Assembly: GCA_001701075.1 (NCBI GenBank)
Contig: DAAK01000114.1
Span: 6,153-18,179 of the forward strand
Length of the DNA stretch: 12,027 bases
Source: Bacteroidales bacterium GP3
GTDB taxonomy: Bacteria; Bacteroidota; Bacteroidia; Bacteroidales; Muribaculaceae
Direction of reading: 5' to 3'
In this document: positions 1 through 6,587 of the stretch, in pieces
How positions within the stretch are numbered: position 1 is the stretch's first letter
How the letters are laid out: every line of letters starts with the position of its first letter
The notes under the pieces: generated by a model
Told to the model about the DNA's origin: nothing
The model's input: the letters and a program-made list of their open reading frames with translations, nothing else
Database searches by the model: none
Position numbers and translations under genes: made by a program

Positions 1-3
1 ACA

Positions 4-1518
4 ATGAAAGATATAATAATAGACAAAGCAAGAGGCTGCCTCGCAGGAGGAGCTGCTGGCGATGCACTTGGCTACGTCGTAGAATTCCACAGACTTGACG
101 AAATCCTAATGCTATATGGACCGGGTGGTATCCGCAGCTACGAACCCGATGTAAGGGGATTAGCCAGAATTTCCGACGACACTCAGATGACCCTTTTCAC
201 AGCCGAAGGGCTTCTTTCAGCATACGCTGCAAATCCAAATCCTTCTAAAGAAAGCATCCTCCAACAGATGCAAGAAGCATATCTCGCATGGTTTGCAACA
301 CAGACGGCGTTCCAGCTTCCACTCTCCTCTTCATGGCTTACACACGTAAAAGATCTCTGGTCAAGGCGTGCACCGGGCAATACATGCCTTTCTGCACTCT
401 CAGCTTTACAAAACGACCAGCCTGTCAATAATGACTCCAAGGGCTGCGGAGCAGTAATGCGAATTGCCCCTATCGGAATTTTCTATGCAGCACACTCAAA
501 CTCTGATAACTTACAGCTGACAACTGACAACTGCGCCCGTGTAGCCGCTGAAGCCGCCCGCATCACTCACCATCATGACCTGAGCACATTATCTTCAGTG
601 TTCACAGCTCTCGTCATATTCGAATGCATGAGAATCCATGTAATCGACAGGTTAACCTTTCGCTCAATCATATCCACTGCCTTGGCAAAGACATTGGAGA
701 CTCTTCCAGATTCTAAGTATGGGCAGAAGTTTGTGGATATTATCCAGCATAGCGTCCGCCTTGCAGATTCCTCTCAGCCAGACCGGGAAGCCATATCCGA
801 GCTTGGCGAAGGATGGGTGGCAGAAGAGACTGTGGCGATCGCTCTCTTTTGCGTGATGCGCTATATCCGGGATTTTGAAGGTTGCCTCGTAGCAGCAGTA
901 AATTACGATGGCGACAGCGACTCTACTGGTGCTGTAGCAGGAAATATCATAGGCTCCATTCTCGGCTTCACGGGTATCCCTGAAAAGTTCAGGACCAACC
1001 TCGAACTTCTGCAGCCAATTCTCTCCATAGCTGATGATCTTGCCGGAGCATCAACAGAGGAGCAAATGAAGGGGCGCTACGTAGAACACAAGCCATACGG
1101 CATTCCGGAAGAGGACACCTTTATAGCGCACATGAAGTTCACTCCAGAAAACATCACCAAACTCGAACCCGATGACATCTTCGTATTCGGAAGCAATCTT
1201 GCAGGGCATCATGCGGGAGGAGCAGCACGCATCGCCCGCCAGAAATTTGGCGCCATAGAAGGTCAAGGTATAGGACTCCAGGGTCAAAGCTATGCAATAC
1301 CTACGATGCAAGGAGGAGTAGAGACTATCAAGCCATACGTGGATGAATTCATAGAATTCGCAAGCAATTGCGACCAAAAAACTTTTTATGTGACACGTAT
1401 AGGTTGCGGCATAGCCGGCTTCAGAGATGAAGAAATTGCCCCTCTCTTCAAGGATGCCTTAAAGCTCTACAATGTCCGTCTTCCGGAATCTTTCGTCAGA
1501 ATTCTTTTAGGTTGTTAA
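4..1518 (+). CDS. ADP-ribosylglycohydrolase fused to a C-terminal macro-like domain
   Basis: This 504-residue protein has two parts. Residues 8-345 match the ADP-ribosylglycohydrolase (ARH/DraG) family: a GCLAGGAAGDALG opening at 11-23, SDDT at 57-60, KGCGAVMRIAP at 146-156, THHHD at 188-192, and DGDSDSTGAVAGNIIGS at 302-318. In this family the SDDT acidic pair and the D304/D306/S307 region bind two Mg2+ ions next to ADP-ribose, and they look intact. Residues 379-502 form a second domain with FVFGSNLAG (393-401), a Gly-Ala-rich helix start, AIPTM (431-435) and VTRIGCGIAGF (463-473). These resemble the ADP-ribose-binding loops of macro domains and the phage-associated A1S_2505-like family, the latter named from memory. 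Known ARH members hydrolyse ADP-ribose from proteins or small molecules in the cytoplasm. The substrate here is unknown. No signal peptide is visible. The start is the first ATG, followed directly by the family N-terminus. The gene appears monocistronic within the window, and its upstream context is not visible. Confidence 0.9.
   Translation: MKDIIIDKARGCLAGGAAGDALGYVVEFHRLDEILMLYGPGGIRSYEPDVRGLARISDDTQMTLFTAEGLLSAYAANPNPSKESILQQMQEAYLAWFATQTAFQLPLSSSWLTHVKDLWSRRAPGNTCLSALSALQNDQPVNNDSKGCGAVMRIAPIGIFYAAHSNSDNLQLTTDNCARVAAEAARITHHHDLSTLSSVFTALVIFECMRIHVIDRLTFRSIISTALAKTLETLPDSKYGQKFVDIIQHSVRLADSSQPDREAISELGEGWVAEETVAIALFCVMRYIRDFEGCLVAAVNYDGDSDSTGAVAGNIIGSILGFTGIPEKFRTNLELLQPILSIADDLAGASTEEQMKGRYVEHKPYGIPEEDTFIAHMKFTPENITKLEPDDIFVFGSNLAGHHAGGAARIARQKFGAIEGQGIGLQGQSYAIPTMQGGVETIKPYVDEFIEFASNCDQKTFYVTRIGCGIAGFRDEEIAPLFKDALKLYNVRLPESFVRILLGC
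517..533 (+). repeat. Heptanucleotide tandem repeat inside the ADP-ribosylglycohydrolase gene
   Basis: About 2.4 copies of the unit CTGACAA (equivalently ACTGACA) lie in the reading frame. They encode part of a polar loop (residues near 170-177, LQLTTDN) between conserved motifs of the hydrolase domain. The unit resembles the repeats at 5158-5178 and 8071-8090. It could be chance in a coding region. Confidence 0.5.
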
Positions 1519-1619
1519 AATATACTAAAATGAAAATCAGCCTTAAACCCTCATCCGCATTTAGGGTCAAAGAATCGTAATCAATCAAAAAACATTAACT
1601 ATAACACACGAATAAAACG

Positions 1620-2165
1620 ATGAAGAAAATTCTTATGACCCTCACCCTCGCCTTCGCGGCGATGATCGCAATACCTTCAGTTGCCAACGCTCAGGATGCA
1701 AAGACCGAGCAGAAGCAAGAGTGCTGCAAGGAAAAGAAAGAATGCTGCAAAGAAGACGGGAAAGCTTGCTGCAAGGAAGGCAAGACTGCAAAGGCTGGCA
1801 AGAAAGTGAAAAGAGCTCAAGCTGGCCAGAAGATGAGAGCAGAAGGCAAAAGAATCGCCGGTCCGAAGGAAAGCAGAATGCGCGCAGGAAGCAAGGAGAA
1901 CCCATTGTTTAAAGGCATCACTCTCTCTGAGGACCAAAAAACTAAAATCAAGGCTCTCCGTGAGAAGAACCTGACTGCTGAAAAGAAATCAAAAGCTGAC
2001 ATGAAGGCCAAGAGCAAGGAAGAGATACAGAAACTTCGCGCTGATTTCGACAAAGAAGTTGAGAAAATCCTCGACAAGGATCAGCTCAAGCAATATAAGT
2101 CAAATATCGCCGATATGGAGGCTAAGCGCCCCGGCAAGATTGATAAAAACACTGAGAAGAAATAA
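1620..2165 (+). CDS. Secreted Cys-pair protein with LTxxQ/Spy-like C-terminal region
   Basis: This 181-residue protein starts with a clear Sec signal peptide: MKKI, a hydrophobic core at 5-18, and likely cleavage after VANA at residue 24. It should therefore be periplasmic. Residues 34-53 carry three tandem Cys-Cys-Lys motifs (C35-C36, C42-C43, C50-C51) in a Lys/Glu-rich setting, which suggests metal or thiol chemistry. Residues 55-95 are Lys/Arg/Gly-rich and probably flexible. Residues 98-165 look helical and charged, with LSEDQKTKIKALREK at 102-116 and a second ILDKDQLKQY element at 150-159. This is the pattern of Spy/CpxP-type LTxxQ proteins and of related Bacteroidetes DUF4890-like proteins. 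Those relatives are periplasmic chaperones or stress sensors, so a metal- or envelope-stress role is inference. The gene sits alone: a 101-nt gap precedes it and a terminator follows. No TAnnTTTG promoter box was found upstream. I cannot name the gene. Confidence 0.85.
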   Translation: MKKILMTLTLAFAAMIAIPSVANAQDAKTEQKQECCKEKKECCKEDGKACCKEGKTAKAGKKVKRAQAGQKMRAEGKRIAGPKESRMRAGSKENPLFKGITLSEDQKTKIKALREKNLTAEKKSKADMKAKSKEEIQKLRADFDKEVEKILDKDQLKQYKSNIADMEAKRPGKIDKNTEKK

Positions 2166-2190
2166 ATAGTTATATAAATCCTCAACCCTA

Positions 2191-2225
2191 AAACTCAACT
2201 CTCGCTTGCGAAAGTTGAGTTTTTT
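2191..2225 (+). terminator. Rho-independent terminator after the Cys-pair protein gene
   Basis: A 10-bp stem (AAACTCAACT at 2191-2200 paired with AGTTGAGTTT at 2213-2222) is extended across one mismatch by TCG/CGA. It is capped by CTTG closed by G-C, a known stable tetraloop, and ends in six T (2220-2225). It lies 25 nt after the stop codon. The loop also holds the putative -33 box of the folA promoter. Confidence 0.92.
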
Positions 2226-2236
2226 AATTAAATTTG
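2206..2236 (+). promoter_or_regulatory. Bacteroidetes-type promoter for the folA-proB-proA-Smr operon
   Basis: TAAATTTG at 2229-2236 is a perfect match to the TAnnTTTG -7 element. TTG at 2206-2208 lies 20 nt upstream, where the -33 box belongs. Transcription would start near 2243, giving a 5' leader of about 20 nt before the folA ATG at 2264. The -33 box falls within the hairpin loop of the preceding terminator. Confidence 0.75.
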
Positions 2237-2263
2237 CACTCTAATCAATATTACTTTCGAAAT

Positions 2264-2779
2264 ATGAAACAATCCGGACATCAGATATGCGCTATTGTTG
2301 CTATGGGCGATAATTTTGAAATTGGATTCAATGGTGATTTAATATGGCATATCAAGGAAGATCTTAAAAGATTTAAGAGCCGCACTATGGGTCATCCTAT
2401 CATCATGGGACGCAAGACCCGTGATTCCCTTCCAAAGGCACTTCCCGGAAGAACCAATATAGTCATCACCCGCAACCCTGATTATTCTGCGCCAGAAACA
2501 ATGATAGCACATTCTTTGTCTGATGCTCTTGAATTAGCTCAGAAAGCTGAAGGTTCTGATAAAATATTTATCATCGGTGGTGGCCAAGTTTATGAGGAAT
2601 CTTTCCCGATTCTCGATGCACTCGAAATTACTCATGTCTACGACTCCCCCTCCGATGTTGACACATACTTCCCAAACGTCGATATCGACAATTGGAAGCT
2701 TACCGATAGGTCAGAATTATTTGAAACCACCGACGGCTTGAGATATGGATTCGAGTCTTACACGCGCCGGAAAGAATAA
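2264..2779 (+). CDS. folA: Dihydrofolate reductase
   Basis: The enzyme reduces 7,8-dihydrofolate to tetrahydrofolate with NADPH in the cytoplasm, supplying one-carbon carriers. The 171-residue protein shows the family hallmarks: AIVAMGDN at 10-17, the substrate-site segment GDLIWHIKEDLKRFK at 24-38 (D33 aligns with the catalytic Asp of E. coli DHFR), the NADPH-binding GRKT at 49-52, and IIGGGQVY at 103-110. Length is typical. The reading frame can be extended upstream to a TTG at 2234, but that TTG is part of the -7 promoter box, so the ATG at 2264 is the start. It is first in a tight run with proB, 30 nt downstream. I see no thymidylate synthase gene next to it, although thyA is a common neighbour of folA. 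Confidence 0.95.
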   Translation: MKQSGHQICAIVAMGDNFEIGFNGDLIWHIKEDLKRFKSRTMGHPIIMGRKTRDSLPKALPGRTNIVITRNPDYSAPETMIAHSLSDALELAQKAEGSDKIFIIGGGQVYEESFPILDALEITHVYDSPSDVDTYFPNVDIDNWKLTDRSELFETTDGLRYGFESYTRRKE

Positions 2780-2809
2780 TCTCATATCGAAAACGAAAAA
2801 AACGCAAAA

Positions 2810-3886
2810 ATGAGAATCGCAATCAAAATAGGCAGCAACGTCTTGACTCGTAAAGATGGCTCACTCGATGTCACTCGGGTATCGGCTATCGTCGACCAGG
2901 TGTGCAGTCTTCGTGATGCCGGTATGCAAATTGTCTTGATTTCATCAGGAGCAGTAGCTTGTGGAAGAGGAGAATGTCATAATCTCGATACATCCCGGCT
3001 CGATAATGTCAGCCAGCGACAGTTTTTCTCTGCAATCGGACAAGTGAAACTTATCAATAGATACTACGACCTCTTCCATGATCATGGTGTACTCGTGGGT
3101 CAGGTCCTGACTATGAAAGAGAGTTTCTCTACTCGCCGCCACTACCTCAATCAGCGCAACTGCATGATGGTGATGATAGAAGCCGGTGTTATCCCTATTG
3201 TAAACGAAAACGACACCATCAGCGTGACAGAACTGATGTTTACGGATAATGATGAACTTTCAGGCCTGATTGCAACTATGCTCGACTGCGAAGCTCTCGT
3301 GATTTTGAGTAATATTGACGGAATCTACGATGGTGATCCTCGTAATCCTGATTCTCGTCTAATCCCTGTCGTCGCACAAGAAGATGAGATCAGCAGTGTA
3401 ATTGTAACTGAAAAATCAGGATTTGGTCGGGGAGGCATGGTGACGAAGCATCGTATTGCACGAAAAGTGAGCGACGAAGGGATTGAGGTGATTATTGCAA
3501 ATGGCAGACGCGAAAACATCCTTACTGATCTTTTGCTCGACAAGAATCCTCTGACACCTTGCACAAGATTCTTGCCATCACAAACTCCGGCTTCCTCCAT
3601 GAAACGCTGGATCGCTCATAGCGAAGGTTTTGTGAAGGGTGTTGTTCATGTCAACGACAAGGCTTCCGAATCCCTGACTTCCTCAAAGGCCACCTCCCTG
3701 CTTCCAGTAGGAATAATAGAAATTGATGGTGATTTTGAAAAAGACGATCTCGTGAGGGTCGTGGATCCCAATGATATTACAATCGGTATAGGTCGCGTCT
3801 CTTGCAGCAGTGAGGAAGCACGCCAGCAAATCGGTGTGCATGGCTGCAAACCCCTCATACACTACGATTATCTCTATATCGAATAG
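2810..3886 (+). CDS. proB: Glutamate 5-kinase
   Basis: It catalyses the first step of proline synthesis, phosphorylating L-glutamate with ATP to gamma-glutamyl phosphate, which is passed to ProA. At 358 residues it is the common two-domain form. The amino-acid kinase domain (about 1-240) has IKIGSNVLT at 5-13, SSGAVACGR at 45-53, AIGQ at 75-78, NENDT at 132-136, TDNDELSG at 145-152, DGIYDGDPR at 170-178 and GRGGMVTK at 206-213. A PUA domain follows at about 272-355. All expected ATP- and glutamate-binding segments are present. The family is usually feedback-inhibited by proline at the kinase domain. The gene lies 30 nt after folA and 23 nt before proA, consistent with one transcript. No proC is in the window. 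Confidence 0.96.
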   Translation: MRIAIKIGSNVLTRKDGSLDVTRVSAIVDQVCSLRDAGMQIVLISSGAVACGRGECHNLDTSRLDNVSQRQFFSAIGQVKLINRYYDLFHDHGVLVGQVLTMKESFSTRRHYLNQRNCMMVMIEAGVIPIVNENDTISVTELMFTDNDELSGLIATMLDCEALVILSNIDGIYDGDPRNPDSRLIPVVAQEDEISSVIVTEKSGFGRGGMVTKHRIARKVSDEGIEVIIANGRRENILTDLLLDKNPLTPCTRFLPSQTPASSMKRWIAHSEGFVKGVVHVNDKASESLTSSKATSLLPVGIIEIDGDFEKDDLVRVVDPNDITIGIGRVSCSSEEARQQIGVHGCKPLIHYDYLYIE

Positions 3887-3890
3887 CCCC

Positions 3891-3945
3891 CACAAAAACG
3901 ACGAAAACGATGACAATGACGACAACAATGACAACGACGAAATCC
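3891..3945 (+). repeat. Low-complexity AC/ACG/ATG tract spanning the proA start
   Basis: From just after the proB stop into the first dozen proA codons, the sequence is built almost entirely from ACA, ACG, AAA and ATG-like triplets. It gives the N-terminus MTMTTTMTTTK. Similar short words recur at 10195-10250 downstream of clpX, partly in inverted orientation. Confidence 0.5.
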
Positions 3946-5154
3946 GCCTCCTCCGAGCTTCTCAAACTTAACGACGAGAAAATTTCCCAGACTCTTCTCC
4001 ATGTTGCAGACACTCTCGAAGCTGACACAGAAAAAATCCTCGAGGCAAATGCTATCGATATGGAGAAGATGGATCCCGAAAATCCTAAGCGCGACCGGCT
4101 CCTGCTGACTCCTGCTCGTATCAAGGCTATCGCCGACGATATGAGAGCTGTTGCAGCTCTTCCATCTCCATTAAAGGTGATAGACAAAAGGACTCGTCCG
4201 AATGGCCTTGTCATTACCCGGGTTGCTGTCCCTTTCGGCGTCATCGGTGTGATTTTTGAGGCTCGTCCCAATGTGACTGCCGACGTTTTCTCACTTTGCT
4301 TCAAAAGCGGCAATGCCTGCGTGCTCAAGGGTGGTCACGATGCGGATGCAAGCAATCATGCAATTGCAGATTCCATTCATCGGGCTCTCTCTGAGATGGA
4401 CGTTAATCCCTCTGTGCTGACTTTGCTCCCATCCACTCGTGAGGCTGGAGAGGCAATGATGAAGGCCCGAGGCATAGTAGATGTGATAATTCCCCGTGGC
4501 AGTCGTCAGCTTATTGATAGCGTTCGCTCTCAGTCATCTGTTCCAGTCATCGAGACAGGTGCTGGTGTCTGCCATACATATATCGACTCTGATGCCGACA
4601 TCCCAATGGCTTCAGCAATTGTAAACAATGCCAAGACCCGACGAGTAAGTGTGTGCAACGCACTCGATTGTGCCATCATTCACTCGTCCCAGCTCGATAA
4701 TCTCTCGCAAATATGCGCTCCGATGAAACTCCACGATGTGACAATTTATGCAGATGAGAAGGCATTTGCTGCTCTTAAGGGTAATTATCCCGACTCTTTG
4801 TTGCTGCATGCACAAGATGAGGATTTTGGCCGTGAATTCCTAAGCTATGCAATGGCTATCAAGACAGTAGACAATATTGAAGAGGCATTGGATCACATTG
4901 CAAAGTATGGATCCGGTCATAGCGAGGCCATAGTGACGAAAAAACAATCAGCAGCCGACGCTTTCTGTCGCACTGTGGATGCTGCATGTGTCTATGTAAA
5001 TGCCCCCACTTCTTTCACCGACGGAGCTCAATTCGGGTTAGGCGCCGAAATCGGCATATCAACCCAGAAACTCCACGCACGAGGCCCAATGGGACTCGAA
5101 CAACTGACTACCTACAAATGGATCATCAACGGCAACGGCCAAACCCGTCCATAA
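3910..5154 (+). CDS. proA: Glutamate-5-semialdehyde dehydrogenase (gamma-glutamyl phosphate reductase)
   Basis: It performs the second step of proline synthesis, the NADPH-dependent reduction of gamma-glutamyl phosphate to glutamate-5-semialdehyde, which cyclises to pyrroline-5-carboxylate. The 414 residues match the family length. Diagnostic segments are VPFGVIGVIFEARPNVTAD at 107-125, KSGNACVLKGG at 132-142, IPRGSRQLID at 194-203, the catalytic cysteine C249 in SVCNALD (247-253), and the C-terminal FTDGAQFGLGAEIGIS at 369-384 with ARGPMGLEQLT at 390-400. The start is uncertain: in-frame ATGs at 3910, 3916 and 3928 all lie in a low-complexity Met-Thr tract, and the conserved protein begins near residue 12. 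The gene is 23 nt after proB, so the two enzymes are likely co-translated from one mRNA. This fits the channelling expected for the labile phosphate intermediate. Confidence 0.95.
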   Translation: MTMTTTMTTTKSASSELLKLNDEKISQTLLHVADTLEADTEKILEANAIDMEKMDPENPKRDRLLLTPARIKAIADDMRAVAALPSPLKVIDKRTRPNGLVITRVAVPFGVIGVIFEARPNVTADVFSLCFKSGNACVLKGGHDADASNHAIADSIHRALSEMDVNPSVLTLLPSTREAGEAMMKARGIVDVIIPRGSRQLIDSVRSQSSVPVIETGAGVCHTYIDSDADIPMASAIVNNAKTRRVSVCNALDCAIIHSSQLDNLSQICAPMKLHDVTIYADEKAFAALKGNYPDSLLLHAQDEDFGREFLSYAMAIKTVDNIEEALDHIAKYGSGHSEAIVTKKQSAADAFCRTVDAACVYVNAPTSFTDGAQFGLGAEIGISTQKLHARGPMGLEQLTTYKWIINGNGQTRP

Positions 5155-5157
5155 TAA

Positions 5158-5178
5158 ACTGAAGACTAAAGACTAAAC
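5158..5178 (+). repeat. Heptanucleotide tandem repeat between proA and the Smr gene
   Basis: Three consecutive 7-nt units (ACTGAAG, ACTAAAG, ACTAAAC) fill most of the 28-nt gap between the two genes. They begin 4 nt after the proA stop and end 5 nt before the next ATG. The unit is related to those at 517-533 and 8071-8090. Confidence 0.65.
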
Positions 5179-5182
5179 AACC

Positions 5183-6292
5183 ATGATAAAAATAGGCGAT
5201 ACCGTAAGATATCTCAACGCCGTCGGCGGCGGCGTTGTAAAAAAAATTGAAGGAAAAGTAGCTTTCGTCGACGAAGATGGATTCGAGACTCCTGTCCTTA
5301 TCAATGAATTGGTGGTGGTGCTCCCCGCCGGTCATGAAAAGAAAACAGGTGGCCCAAATCTTTTCTTCGACCAAAATGCCTTCGATGCAGCTAAGAATCG
5401 CAACCAGCAGATTTCAAAGGAGATACCTGCTCTTGAAGCACCAGCCCCTCAACCGGAAAAAGTAGTGGAGACAGGCTATGGCGATAAACTGAATATTGCC
5501 ATCGCCTTCGAACCAATTTCTATCCGCGACCTCAGTAAATCTGACTTTAATGCGGTGCTCGTCAACGACTCAAACTATTTCCTTTATTTCTCTTTCCTGC
5601 GCCGAAGTGCAGAAGAAAGAGGGTGGCATAACGTTTATTCCGGAGAAGTAGCACCAAACGAACTGATCGACGTAGCCGTAATCCGTCACGGCGAACTCAA
5701 CGACTATGAAAAAATTGCTCTCCAGTATCTGGCTTATAAGAAAGACAAGGAATTTGAAATGAAACTGGCTGCTACCATAAGCCGCAGGCTTGATCTCTCC
5801 AAGTTCTTCAAGCTCCATTGTTTCCGTCCGGGAATATATTTCGAATCTCCCGTGATGGAAATCTCTCTTGTGAAGGACGACTCTCCACAAGCTGACTCAA
5901 ACTCTTTAGTGGCAGACTACGCTGCGACTTTGGCTAATGCGAAACCCAAAGACATCCTCCCCCAAAAACAAGGGCGTGGCAAGGAACTTAACCCTCATAA
6001 ACTCCTACCCCTTATCGAAGTGGATCTACACATAGATTCTCTTGTCGACACCACTGCCGGTATGGAAAACAAGGATATGCTTCAGCTTCAGCTCGACACC
6101 GTACGCAAGACTATGAAGGAGAATGCCAAACGCAAAGGGCAAAAGATTGTCTTCATCCACGGCAAAGGCGATGGTGTGCTCAGAAAAGCTGTCAGGGATC
6201 TCCTAAAGAAGGATTATCCTCATTGTGAACTCCAAGATGCATCATTCCAGGAATACGGTTTCGGTGCCACGCTTGTCACCATCCACTCGTAA
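5183..6292 (+). CDS. DUF2027-Smr domain protein
   Basis: This 369-residue protein combines two regions. The first 235 residues or so match the Bacteroidetes-specific DUF2027 family: a small beta-rich start IKIGDTVRYLNAVGGGVVKKI at 2-22, a Pro/Gln linker near 82-92, and a second beta-rich block at about 102-232. Residues 277-369 form an Smr domain with DLH at 281-283, HGKGDG at 326-331 and GFGATLV at 359-365. Smr domains bind or nick nucleic acid. In MutS2 they act on DNA or collided ribosomes, but the role of this standalone form is not known. There is no signal peptide, so it is probably cytoplasmic. It lies 28 nt after proA and is probably read from the same transcript. I see no mechanistic link to proline synthesis. 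Confidence 0.9.
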   Translation: MIKIGDTVRYLNAVGGGVVKKIEGKVAFVDEDGFETPVLINELVVVLPAGHEKKTGGPNLFFDQNAFDAAKNRNQQISKEIPALEAPAPQPEKVVETGYGDKLNIAIAFEPISIRDLSKSDFNAVLVNDSNYFLYFSFLRRSAEERGWHNVYSGEVAPNELIDVAVIRHGELNDYEKIALQYLAYKKDKEFEMKLAATISRRLDLSKFFKLHCFRPGIYFESPVMEISLVKDDSPQADSNSLVADYAATLANAKPKDILPQKQGRGKELNPHKLLPLIEVDLHIDSLVDTTAGMENKDMLQLQLDTVRKTMKENAKRKGQKIVFIHGKGDGVLRKAVRDLLKKDYPHCELQDASFQEYGFGATLVTIHS

Positions 6293-6313
6293 GATTCGCA
6301 AAACATGAATTAC

Positions 6314-6321
6314 TAATTTTG
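6314..6321 (+). promoter_or_regulatory. -7 promoter box for the small basic protein gene
   Basis: TAATTTTG matches the Bacteroidetes TAnnTTTG element exactly and lies 24 nt before the ATG at 6346. No clear TTG -33 box is found 19-21 nt upstream. The box sits inside a 6-bp inverted repeat (GCAAAA 6298-6303 / TTTTGC 6317-6322), which may be incidental. Confidence 0.5.
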
Positions 6322-6345
6322 CAAAGATATAATAACGGTCAATTT

Positions 6346-6513
6346 ATGAAAATACCTGGACTTTCCTTCTCTTGGAAAAGAGCTCTTGGAATTACAAAAG
6401 CAAAACGTAAGTTTACAAAGCGCACCGGTATCCCGACATCGAGAGCGGGTCTGGAACGAAAAATCGGTAAAATAATTTTAGATACTCTGTTTGGAAAAAA
6501 TAAGAAGCCATAA
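6346..6513 (+). CDS. Small, very basic conserved-looking protein of unknown function
   Basis: The predicted product has 55 residues and starts MKIPGLSFSW. It has 16 Lys/Arg against 2 Asp/Glu. A compact patterned core, SFSWKRALGITKAKRKF (7-23) followed by TGIPTSRAGLERKIG (27-41), looks like a helix-turn-helix-sized fold rather than random translation. I recall similar small proteins annotated only as hypothetical in Bacteroidetes, but I cannot name a family. The reading frame continues upstream to a TTG at 6319. That TTG is part of the -7 promoter box, so the ATG at 6346 is preferred. The protein has no signal peptide and no cysteine. Its basic charge suggests RNA, DNA or ribosome contact, which is inference. 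It is flanked by the Smr gene and the tig promoter, each with its own spacing. Confidence 0.7.
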   Translation: MKIPGLSFSWKRALGITKAKRKFTKRTGIPTSRAGLERKIGKIILDTLFGKNKKP

Positions 6514-6550
6514 TCAGCAACATTCACTTGAAAAAACGCAAAACGCGTAA

Positions 6551-6582
6551 TTTGGTAGTATCAGATTTTTTTGTTAATTTTG
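6551..6582 (+). promoter_or_regulatory. Strong Bacteroidetes-type promoter for tig
   Basis: TTTG at 6551-6554 and TAATTTTG at 6575-6582 are separated by exactly 20 nt, matching the primary-sigma consensus at both boxes. Predicted transcription start is near 6588, about 110 nt before the tig ATG. Confidence 0.85.
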
Positions 6583-6587
6583 CGCAA

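Noticed and set aside
1544..1570. Possible hairpin (ACCCT/AGGGT) after the ADP-ribosylglycohydrolase gene
   Set aside because: The stem is only 5 bp, the loop 11 nt, and there is no T tract, so it is not convincing as a terminator.
2234..2263. Ten-codon N-terminal extension of folA from a TTG
   Set aside because: The TTG is part of the perfect -7 promoter box, and transcription would start downstream of it.
3855..4328. Reverse-strand open frame (157 codons) opposite proA
   Set aside because: The translation is Ser/Arg/Val-rich low complexity, typical of the antisense of a real gene, and it crosses the proB-proA junction.
6298..6322. GCAAAA/TTTTGC inverted repeat around the small-gene promoter as an operator or terminator
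   Set aside because: The stem is 6 bp and AT-rich with a 13-nt loop. It is largely accounted for by the -7 box and could easily be chance.
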